From assembly GCA_021204735.1 (NCBI GenBank), contig JAJPYV010000295.1, positions 1-5,112 of the forward strand: a DNA stretch of 5,112 nt. The letters run 5' to 3'. Below, piece after piece: positions 1 to 5,112 of this stretch. The translations under genes and the position numbers were made by a program. The first letter of the stretch is position 1; each line of letters begins with the position of its first letter. The stretch comes from Prevotella sp. GTDB taxonomy: Bacteria > Bacteroidota > Bacteroidia > Bacteroidales > Bacteroidaceae. The notes beneath the pieces are model-generated. The model was not told where the DNA came from. It was given only the letters and a program-made list of their open reading frames with translations, and did no database searches.

Positions 1-145
1 AAATGCATATCAATACAATATGTTAAAATGATCTTATGGTGGATTCATTTCAGTGTGAAGTATTAAATCTGACGTAAATCGTAAATTATCATGCGGTTTA
101 TGCCAAGACATAACTAAAATATTAATTAAAAATTTTGTTATCATT
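1..145. other. AT-rich upstream region, no gene seen
   Basis: This stretch holds no supported coding region. It is AT-rich and presumably carries the promoter for the LysM gene. I could not find a convincing Bacteroidota TAnnTTTG -7 box with a TTTG partner upstream. A 7-base direct repeat (CGTAAAT twice) lies at 73-86. A TTAATTAAAA tract begins 24 bases before the ATG, at 122-131, a position similar to the TTAATAAATT tract before the next two lipoprotein genes. Confidence 0.4.
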
Positions 146-1042
146 ATGAAAACATTAGTAAAAAAAATTGTAGCAACCACTTGCATGGTAATGCTAAGTA
201 TATGTTTTGCAATGGCACAAACAAATACTATTAAGCACACGGTAGACCGTGGAGAAACTCTTGCTTCTATTGCAAAACGTTATGCAACCACAGAAGCTAA
301 AATCATTGAATTGAACCCTGATGCAGCTCAATTCATTTATGTAGGAATGGAATTAACAATTCCCGTTACAGGGGCTAACACTACAACGATACAAAACAAT
401 GTGGAACCTGTAAACACTTACGTTACAGAACAACAGAACAGTTATAATTATAACCAAAGTTCTAATAGTAATACACAGACCTACAATGAAAACAATGATT
501 TTCAAAGGTGGACTCCATCTTTTTATTTATCTTACGGTTTTCTCCCAAAACCAAAAGGTGGAGATGGGATTAAGACATCAAATATGAATATGGCACTTTC
601 TTTTGGAGTTAATTACAGTATTACCGAATCCTTCTATGTTGGTGCTCGATTAGGTTTTAGTTGGGTTCTCACGCATATAAAAGATAAAGCTTATTCAGAC
701 CTAAATACCACTACTGAAGCCTATTTTATTAATTTACCAATAGAATTGGGTTATCGTATTTTCTTAGATGATAACCATAATACAGCAATCATACCATATG
801 CAGGGATTGATTTGGATTATTGCATCAAAAACACCACGGAAATTGGGACAGGAAAGAGTGCGACAAAGTATAAATCGGATAATAATAAAATTGGAGTTAA
901 TGGACGTGTCGGCTTGAGATTACGATTCTCGGAATTTTGTTTAGGTGCAGCTTATGTATTTGTAGCCGATAAAAATCTCAAGAGTGATTATGTTGATAAA
1001 ACCAATGGTTACTTTGAGGTTTCCTTAGGGTACTCAATGTAA
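146..1042 (+). CDS. LysM domain protein with C-terminal outer-membrane beta-barrel-like domain
   Basis: This gene encodes a 298-residue exported protein. Residues 1-24 form a Sec signal peptide (Lys at 2, 6 and 7, hydrophobic core, likely cleavage after AMA before Gln25). Residues 30-73 match a LysM domain: HTVDRGETLASIAKRY, then an IIELNP motif and a GMELTIP end. LysM domains bind the glycan of peptidoglycan. Residues 74-121 are a low-complexity Asn/Gln/Thr/Ser linker. Residues 122-298 alternate polar and aromatic or hydrophobic residues with many Gly and Tyr (WTPSFYLSYGF, FYVGARLGFSW, INLPIELGYRIF, YFEVSLGYSM), as in small porin-like barrels of Bacteroidota. The inferred role is an outer-membrane protein tethered to peptidoglycan. 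The start at 146 is chosen because the signal peptide begins there; no Shine-Dalgarno sequence is seen, as is common in this phylum. It ends with tandem in-frame TAA TAG. The specific function is unknown. Confidence 0.85.
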   Translation: MKTLVKKIVATTCMVMLSICFAMAQTNTIKHTVDRGETLASIAKRYATTEAKIIELNPDAAQFIYVGMELTIPVTGANTTTIQNNVEPVNTYVTEQQNSYNYNQSSNSNTQTYNENNDFQRWTPSFYLSYGFLPKPKGGDGIKTSNMNMALSFGVNYSITESFYVGARLGFSWVLTHIKDKAYSDLNTTTEAYFINLPIELGYRIFLDDNHNTAIIPYAGIDLDYCIKNTTEIGTGKSATKYKSDNNKIGVNGRVGLRLRFSEFCLGAAYVFVADKNLKSDYVDKTNGYFEVSLGYSM

Positions 1043-1062
1043 TAGTGCAAAAGAATAATAAA

Positions 1063-1094
1063 ACTTTATCTTAATAAATTTATCAATTACAATT
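1063..1094 (+). promoter_or_regulatory. Shared AT-rich 5' leader before FISUMP lipoprotein gene
   Basis: The gap before the FISUMP gene contains ACTTTA, two extra bases, then TTAATAAATT at 1071-1080, exactly 24 bases before the ATG. The same ACTTTA plus TTAATAAATT arrangement precedes the lipoprotein gene at 3065 with the same 24-base spacing. No Shine-Dalgarno sequence is present. It could be a conserved 5' UTR or translation enhancer, or simply ancestral sequence copied along with the signal-peptide segment. The functional role is inferred. Confidence 0.35.
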
Positions 1095-2981
1095 ATGAAA
1101 GCAGCTAAGTTGTTTATGATTGCGGCATTAGCAATAGCTTTGCCATATACATTCATCTCCTGTTCAAGTGATGATGACGATTATGAAATCAAAAATGAAA
1201 TAGTCGATGACGAACAAAATAACAATAAACAGACTGACGAGGAACAAGTTAGTTCTGCAAGTGGAAAAATCAACGGTTATGAATATGTTGACTTGGGTTT
1301 AAGTGTGTTGTGGGCTACATGTAATGTCGGAGCGTCTTCTCCTTCGGATTACGGTGACTATTACGCATGGGGAGAGACAACAACAAAAAATACATATACT
1401 AAAAATAATTCTACCACCTATGGAAAGAGTATGAACGACATATCTGGTAATTCAACTTATGACGCTGCCTATGCCAATTGGGGCAGTTCTTGGCGAATGC
1501 CTACATCTGATGAAATAGACGAGTTGATGAATAAATGCAATTGGGAATGGACTACTATAGATAATCATAATGGTTATATAGTAACAGGCCCTAACGGCAA
1601 CAGTATATTTCTTCCTGCTGCTGGTATGTATGATGGTTCATCGCTACAATACGAAGGCTATTTCAGCTACTATTGGAGTTCCACACCCTACGAAAGCAAT
1701 ACAAATGGCGCATATCAACTCGCCTTCTACAGTGGAGATTTCGAAAGGAATTGGTGCAACCGCTATTATGGGCAAAGTGTTCGACCTGTTTCAGGACAGA
1801 ATAGCAACAAACAGACTGACGATGAACAGCTTAGTTCTGCAAGTGGGACAATCAACGGTTATGAATATGTTGACTTGGGCTTAGACGTGATGTGGGCTAC
1901 ATGTAATGTCGGTGCTTCTTCGCCATCAGATTATGGTGATTATTACGCATGGGGAGAAATCACCACAAAAGACACATATACGAGAAATAACTGTGCTACT
2001 TATGAAAAAGACATGGTTGACATATCAGGTAATTCTACTTATGATGCTGCTACTGCTAATTGGGGCGGTACGTGGCGAATGCCTACATCTGATGAGGTAG
2101 AACAGTTAATTGAAAAATGCGATTGTGAATGGACAACAATAAACGGTCATGCGGGATGTAAGATAACTGGTCCAAACGGTAACAGCATATTCCTTCCTGC
2201 CGTTGGTGAGCGTTACCAAGATATGCTCGTCGATGATGGTGAGTCAGGCAGCTATTGGAGTTCTACTCCAAACACCCTGTATTACGCATATTGCTTTGAT
2301 GTTTCTGAAAACACTGGTAGTATAAAGGGATATAGTTGGCAGTCTCGCTACATTGGGCGTTGCGTGCGCCCTGTTTCAGGACAGAACAACAATGGACAGA
2401 ATGATGATGGACAGACTGACGATGAGCAGCTTAGTTCTGCAAGTGGAACAATCAACGGTTATGAATACATTGATTTAGGTTTAAGTGTGAAGTGGGCTAC
2501 ATGCAATGTGGGAGCTTCTTCTCCATCAGATTATGGAGATTATTATGCATGGGGCGAGACATCAACGAAAAGTTCTTATACACAGGGGACATGTTCAACA
2601 TTTAATAAGAGCATGGTTGACATATCTGGAGATTCTCGTTATGATGCTGCCCGTGTCAATTGGGGCGGAACATGGAGGATGCCAACATCAGATGAAATGA
2701 ATGAGTTGATTAATAAATGCAATTGGTCGTGGACAACAATGGATGATCACTATGGCTTTAAGGTGACAGGACCTAATAGTAATAGTATATTTCTTCCTGC
2801 CACTGGTTATATTGATGGCTCATCGCTCCGATATGAGGGCTTTGCAGGCTACTATTGGATATCTACACCAAAGGATGGTAGTACTGTAAACTCATATAAT
2901 CTTGGTTTCTATAGTGGCGATGCTTCAATATCCCTTAGCAGCCGCATTTATGGTGAGACTGTGCGCGCTGTTTCAGATTAA
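1095..2981 (+). CDS. Surface lipoprotein with three tandem FISUMP (Fib_succ_major) modules
   Basis: The product is a 628-residue lipoprotein. Residues 1-22 are a signal peptide ending in a lipobox (FISC), with Cys23 as the predicted lipidated residue. SSDDDD follows directly, matching the Bacteroidota lipoprotein export signal that sends proteins to the outside of the outer membrane. An acidic Asn/Gln-rich linker leads to three copies of the Fibrobacter succinogenes major paralogous domain, at about residues 61-233, 255-428 and 455-627. Each copy has DLGL, WATCNVGASSPSDYGDYYAW, NWG..WRMPTSDE, C.(W/C).WTT, TGPN.NSIFLPA, YW.STP and R..G..VR.V. Linkers between copies repeat QTDDEQLSSASGTING. The family is secreted and of unknown function; a binding or adhesion role is inference. 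The third copy is the most altered at its end (WIST, VRAVSD). It ends with TAA followed by an in-frame TAG. The start is fixed by the signal peptide. Confidence 0.9.
   Translation: MKAAKLFMIAALAIALPYTFISCSSDDDDYEIKNEIVDDEQNNNKQTDEEQVSSASGKINGYEYVDLGLSVLWATCNVGASSPSDYGDYYAWGETTTKNTYTKNNSTTYGKSMNDISGNSTYDAAYANWGSSWRMPTSDEIDELMNKCNWEWTTIDNHNGYIVTGPNGNSIFLPAAGMYDGSSLQYEGYFSYYWSSTPYESNTNGAYQLAFYSGDFERNWCNRYYGQSVRPVSGQNSNKQTDDEQLSSASGTINGYEYVDLGLDVMWATCNVGASSPSDYGDYYAWGEITTKDTYTRNNCATYEKDMVDISGNSTYDAATANWGGTWRMPTSDEVEQLIEKCDCEWTTINGHAGCKITGPNGNSIFLPAVGERYQDMLVDDGESGSYWSSTPNTLYYAYCFDVSENTGSIKGYSWQSRYIGRCVRPVSGQNNNGQNDDGQTDDEQLSSASGTINGYEYIDLGLSVKWATCNVGASSPSDYGDYYAWGETSTKSSYTQGTCSTFNKSMVDISGDSRYDAARVNWGGTWRMPTSDEMNELINKCNWSWTTMDDHYGFKVTGPNSNSIFLPATGYIDGSSLRYEGFAGYYWISTPKDGSTVNSYNLGFYSGDASISLSSRIYGETVRAVSD
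1230..1811 (+). repeat. FISUMP tandem repeat unit 1 (of 3)
   Basis: This is the first 582-base in-frame unit, residues 46-239, counted from the Gln codon of QTDEEQVSSASGKING. It carries the full FISUMP consensus and ends in VRPVSG. Its DGSSLQYEG segment is shared with unit 3 but not with unit 2. Its cysteines lie at residues 75, 148 and 221; the first two have counterparts in all units. Confidence 0.85.
1812..2411 (+). repeat. FISUMP tandem repeat unit 2 (of 3)
   Basis: This is the second unit, 600 bases, residues 240-439. Its opening shares long near-identical stretches of DNA with units 1 and 3, and differences in the SSPSDYGDYYAWGE segment are synonymous. The region between IFLPA and YWSSTP (GERYQDMLVDDGESGS) is unlike the other two units. 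It is cysteine-richer (270, 300, 342, 344, 355, 400, 423), with Cys replacing the usual Trp at residue 344. It ends in VRPVSG, followed by a longer Asn/Gln/Asp linker. Confidence 0.85.
2412..2981 (+). repeat. FISUMP tandem repeat unit 3 (of 3)
   Basis: This is the third unit, residues 440-628 plus the stop codon. It starts with the same QTDDEQLSSASGTING linker as unit 2, but its DGSSLRYEG segment resembles unit 1. Two family motifs have changed: WSSTP is WISTP and VRPVSG is VRAVSD, and the protein stops there. No extra C-terminal anchor or sorting domain follows. Confidence 0.85.
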
Positions 2982-2982
2982 T

Positions 2983-3009
2983 AGGTTGAAAGCCAGTTTT
3001 TCACAACCT
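2983..3009 (+). terminator. Weak hairpin after FISUMP gene, possible terminator
   Basis: AGGTTG at 2983-2988 can pair with CAACCT at 3004-3009. The stem can extend by AAA (2989-2991) with TTT (2999-3001) across a two-base CA bulge, leaving a 7-base loop. It begins just after the stop codon. No T-tract follows on the + strand, so intrinsic termination is doubtful; it may be a processing or stability element, or chance. Confidence 0.25.
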
Positions 3010-3034
3010 GATATGATATAGAAAAAATGCATAT

Positions 3035-3064
3035 ACTTTATTAATAAATTCAATAATTAAAATT
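3035..3064 (+). promoter_or_regulatory. Shared AT-rich 5' leader before DUF4595-like lipoprotein gene
   Basis: ACTTTA followed by TTAATAAATT (3041-3050) lies 24 bases before the ATG, the same arrangement and spacing as upstream of the gene at 1095. AAAATT directly precedes the ATG, as it does before the gene at 4097. No Shine-Dalgarno sequence or clear TAnnTTTG box is visible. A regulatory role is inferred from the conservation only. Confidence 0.35.
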
Positions 3065-3214
3065 ATGAAAACAGTTAAATTATTTATGTTTATGGCATTA
3101 ACAATAGCTTTGCCATTAGCATTTACTTCTTGTTCAGATGATGATGACGATAATGGTGGCAGTTCATCCTCGTCATCAGGCGTTTCTATCATTACAACAG
3201 ATGATGGTAATCAG
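3059..3214 (+). repeat. Direct repeat copy A: leader, signal peptide, acidic tag
   Basis: This stretch, from AAAATT before the ATG through codon 50, is highly similar in DNA to 4091-4249. It covers the signal peptide, Cys23, the Asp run, the Gly/Ser tract and GVSIITTDDG. The copies differ by scattered substitutions and one codon in the Asp/Asn-Gly run. The signal-peptide part is also related to 1095-1181 of the FISUMP gene. Confidence 0.8.
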
Positions 3215-3715
3215 TATCTTCTTAGAAATATAGGTGATATTTTCACGTATGTTTACGACAGTAATGGACGTTGTGTAAATATTGACGGTGATTTTACAAT
3301 CACATATAATCCATGCGTTATTTCATCTTTAAGTAATGATGATGATTATGAATACACAATTAATCTTACATTAAACAATTCTGGTTATGTAACAAAAATG
3401 GTATCTTATTATTCGTATGTAGATGGAAAAGATTCTGATACAGAAAATTCAACAACGAACTTTTCTTACGATTCCAGTGGACATCTTACAAAGATGGAAA
3501 CAACGACAATCGAAAATGAAATTGATAATAATATATCTTATCAATATACTGGGAATATTTCATCATCTTTTACTTGGAAAAATGGAGACCTAACAAAAGT
3601 AGAAACGAGCGAAGATTATTCTGATAATGGTGAAAAAAGCACATGTACGGATACATATACTTATGAATATGGAAATATTGAAAATAAATATCAACAATAT
3701 CTTCTCGCTTTTTAG
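3065..3715 (+). CDS. DUF4595-like surface lipoprotein, truncated by in-frame TAG
   Basis: The reading frame encodes 216 residues before a TAG at 3713-3715. Residues 1-22 are a lipoprotein signal peptide (lipobox FTSC, Cys23), followed by SDDDDD and a Gly/Ser tract, a Bacteroidota surface-export signal. The mature part contains repeated beta-hairpin-like units: YDSNGRCVNI (64-73), LTLNNSGYVTKM (101-112), FSYDSSGHLTKM (133-144) and WKNGDLTKVE (171-180). These resemble the DUF4595 family of Bacteroidota, which is described as porin-like in fold; the family name is from memory. The neighbouring gene at 4097 encodes a 338-residue paralogue that aligns throughout, and codon 217 here is TAG where the paralogue has Ile217. 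The protein therefore lacks about 119 C-terminal residues. It is probably a decayed copy, unless the TAG is read through or is a sequencing error. Confidence 0.75.
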   Translation: MKTVKLFMFMALTIALPLAFTSCSDDDDDNGGSSSSSSGVSIITTDDGNQYLLRNIGDIFTYVYDSNGRCVNIDGDFTITYNPCVISSLSNDDDYEYTINLTLNNSGYVTKMVSYYSYVDGKDSDTENSTTNFSYDSSGHLTKMETTTIENEIDNNISYQYTGNISSSFTWKNGDLTKVETSEDYSDNGEKSTCTDTYTYEYGNIENKYQQYLLAF

Positions 3716-4075
3716 GATCCTGTAGATGATCATATTGATAACGAATTTGTAAGTCTTGGTTTCATTGGGTTATATGGAAAATGGTCTACATCACTTCCAA
3801 CATCATTTTCTGAAACTTACATTGAAAATAGTTCAACGAATAAATCTTCTAATACTTACTCTTATACTTTAAACGACAATGGTACAATTTATATGGAAAA
3901 AGAAAATAATTATTTCTATTATTATACATATACATTATTTAACACCCTTAGTCGTAGTGCCTATGTTTTCCCATTGAATGAAAATATATCAATAGGTGAG
4001 ACAGGTTCTATAACAAAGAGAATTTCAAGTAAAGACAAACCTAAGCACGGAAGATTACACGAATCAAGAAAATAA
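3716..4075 (+). pseudogene. In-frame C-terminal remnant of the DUF4595-like lipoprotein gene
   Basis: Directly after the TAG the same frame stays open for 119 codons to a TAA at 4073-4075. The translation aligns with residues 218-338 of the paralogue at 4097: LGFIGLYGKWSTSLPTS matches LGYIGFLGKWSSDLPSS, then YSYTLNDNGTI matches YSFTLNSDGTI, then SRSA, and finally TKRIS and a basic tail. Joined to the upstream part, the gene would have 336 residues, close to the paralogue's 338. No frameshift or second stop is present, so the break is a single nonsense codon. An internal ATG at 3893 could only give a 60-residue fragment without a signal peptide, so it is not called as a separate gene. Confidence 0.8.
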
Positions 4076-4090
4076 ACAATACATATCAGT

Positions 4091-4249
4091 AAAATTATGA
4101 AAACAGTTAAATCATTTATGTTTATGGCATTAGCAATAGCTTTGCCATTAGTGTTTACCTCTTGTTCAGACGATGATGATGACGATAATGGTGGCGGATC
4201 ATCTTCATCATCAGGCGTTTCTATTATCACTACTGACGATGGCGACCAG
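4091..4249 (+). repeat. Direct repeat copy B: leader, signal peptide, acidic tag
   Basis: This is the second copy of the 5' segment seen at 3059-3214. A 23-base stretch inside the signal peptide (4126-4148) is identical to 1124-1146 in the FISUMP gene, although the mature proteins are unrelated. Similarity between the two DUF4595-like genes continues at the protein level after the repeat, but weakens in DNA. Confidence 0.8.
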
Positions 4250-5112
4250 TTGCTTCTGAAAAAGGTAGGAAGTTATCTTAATTTCAGTTATGACAATCAA
4301 GGTCGTTGTACAAATATAGTTGTTGAAAACAATCTTGATTACGATATCTCATACGGGCCATGCGTAATTAGTGATGGAGATTGTTGGACGGCAAATGTCA
4401 CGTTAAATAATGCAGGGTATATGACTAAATTTGATGGCAGTTATTATGATAAAGATGGGCAATACTATGAAGATGGAACTTATGTAATGAATTGTTCATA
4501 CGATTCAAATGGCCATCTCACAAAGATAACCATAACTTCTGATGCAACAGAAAAAGATTCTTATGGAACTTCTAATTATTCCAGTAGTGCAACGGCAACA
4601 CTTACATGGAAGAATGGTAATTTGACAAAAGTTGAATATAATTCCAGCGATAATGAAGATGGCGATAAAAGCACATCAACTTACACATATACTTACAGTT
4701 ATGGCAGTAAGGCGAATAAATATCAGCAATGCACTACTGCTTTCATAGAACCATTTGATATTGAAGATGGCTTTGAAAGTTTAGGATATATTGGTTTCTT
4801 GGGTAAATGGTCTTCCGACCTGCCTTCCTCAGTTGATGTAGTTGAAGACTATGAAAGCTCGTATTATTCTGGACATTACTCTACTACTGACACATACTCT
4901 TTTACTCTCAACAGTGATGGTACGATACAGAAGGAAACAGGCGATTGGTACTCTCTCAGCTATACATATAGCACGTTCAGCAGCAGTAGCCGTAGCGCAG
5001 AGTTAAGCCCATGGTCTGAAGAAAATACTTATAATGACGAGTACTCTTATACAAAGCGAATTTCAAAACATCGCAAGCACATGCATCATGCTAAATATAA
5101 CAAAGGAAATTA
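4097..5112 (+). CDS. DUF4595-like surface lipoprotein, intact paralogue (stop codon cut by window edge)
   Basis: The frame encodes 338 residues and then the two bases TA at the window end, almost certainly the start of a TAA or TAG stop. Residues 1-22 are a lipoprotein signal peptide with Cys23 (lipobox FTSC), followed by SDDDDDD and a Gly/Ser linker, predicting display on the outer surface. Beta-hairpin-like repeats occur at FSYDNQGRCTNI (63-74), VTLNNAGYMTKF (101-112), CSYDSNGHLTKI (133-144) and LTWKNGNLTKVE (169-180). A conserved LGYIGFLGKWSSDLPSS block follows at 229-245 and YSFTLNSDGTI at 267-277. The protein ends in a basic, His-rich tail (TKRISKHRKHMHH). It is 21 bases downstream of the broken paralogue, so co-transcription is likely. 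It is best described as a DUF4595-like protein of unknown function; the family assignment is by recognition, not a search. Confidence 0.8.
   Translation, partial: MKTVKSFMFMALAIALPLVFTSCSDDDDDDNGGGSSSSSGVSIITTDDGDQLLLKKVGSYLNFSYDNQGRCTNIVVENNLDYDISYGPCVISDGDCWTANVTLNNAGYMTKFDGSYYDKDGQYYEDGTYVMNCSYDSNGHLTKITITSDATEKDSYGTSNYSSSATATLTWKNGNLTKVEYNSSDNEDGDKSTSTYTYTYSYGSKANKYQQCTTAFIEPFDIEDGFESLGYIGFLGKWSSDLPSSVDVVEDYESSYYSGHYSTTDTYSFTLNSDGTIQKETGDWYSLSYTYSTFSSSSRSAELSPWSEENTYNDEYSYTKRISKHRKHMHHAKYNKGN

Noticed and set aside
34..240. Minus-strand open frame overlapping the start of the LysM gene
   Set aside because: It overlaps the signal-peptide coding region antisense, has low-complexity hydrophobic sequence typical of AT-rich shadow frames, and shows no recognisable domain.
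1630..2700. Three short + strand open frames inside the FISUMP gene
   Set aside because: They lie in another frame of the repeated modules; the two at 1906 and 2506 look alike only because the repeat units are alike, and none has a domain or leader.
1230..2981. Diversity-generating retroelement target
   Set aside because: The end of each module resembles C-type-lectin-type variable proteins, but there is no reverse transcriptase, template repeat or clear adenine-biased variation in this window.
3001..3192. Minus-strand open frames with a Ser run at 3001-3192 and 3961-4230
   Set aside because: Both are antisense shadows of the duplicated signal-peptide and Asp/Ser-coding segment; they resemble each other only because the + strand is duplicated.
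3893..4075. Separate 60-residue gene
   Set aside because: It is in the same frame as the interrupted lipoprotein and aligns with the C-terminus of the paralogue, so it is part of the broken gene rather than an independent one.
3065..4075. TAG-recoded phage-like genetic code
   Set aside because: Only one in-frame TAG occurs in the window, the other genes contain none, and TAG is used as a backup stop after TAA in two genes; there are no phage genes.

Overview
This AT-rich window looks like a chromosomal segment from a Bacteroidales bacterium (Prevotella/Bacteroides type). Four observations support this. Lipoprotein signal peptides are followed directly by Ser plus an Asp run, the Bacteroidota surface-export signal. 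Start codons lie in A/T-rich leaders without Shine-Dalgarno sequences. A FISUMP (Fibrobacter succinogenes major paralogous domain) array is present. There is a tandem pair of DUF4595-like lipoproteins. The genus is an inference.

Layout, all on the + strand. (1) 146-1042: secreted protein with one LysM domain, a Asn/Gln-rich linker and a C-terminal outer-membrane beta-barrel-like domain. (2) 1095-2981: 628-residue surface lipoprotein with three tandem FISUMP modules. (3) 3065-4075: lipoprotein gene of a second family, interrupted by an in-frame TAG at 3713-3715. The 119 codons after the TAG are fully open and align with the next gene. (4) 4097 to the window edge: intact paralogue of gene 3, complete except for the last base of its presumed stop codon. 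Gaps are short (52, 83 and 21 bases), so the four genes may be co-transcribed. The only candidate hairpin lies after gene 2 and lacks a good T-tract.

The genes together suggest a cell-envelope locus: one LysM/barrel protein that could link peptidoglycan and outer membrane, and three lipoproteins predicted to face outward. The three lipoproteins carry almost the same 23-residue signal peptide, acidic export tag and partly the same upstream leader, although gene 2 encodes a different mature fold from genes 3 and 4. This looks like a reused secretion cassette.

The points most worth a second look are the lone TAG inside an otherwise conserved reading frame, the reused export cassette, and the FISUMP array, whose modules differ mostly in the segment before their C-terminal motif. 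No RNA genes, CRISPR arrays, transposases or reverse transcriptase were seen.
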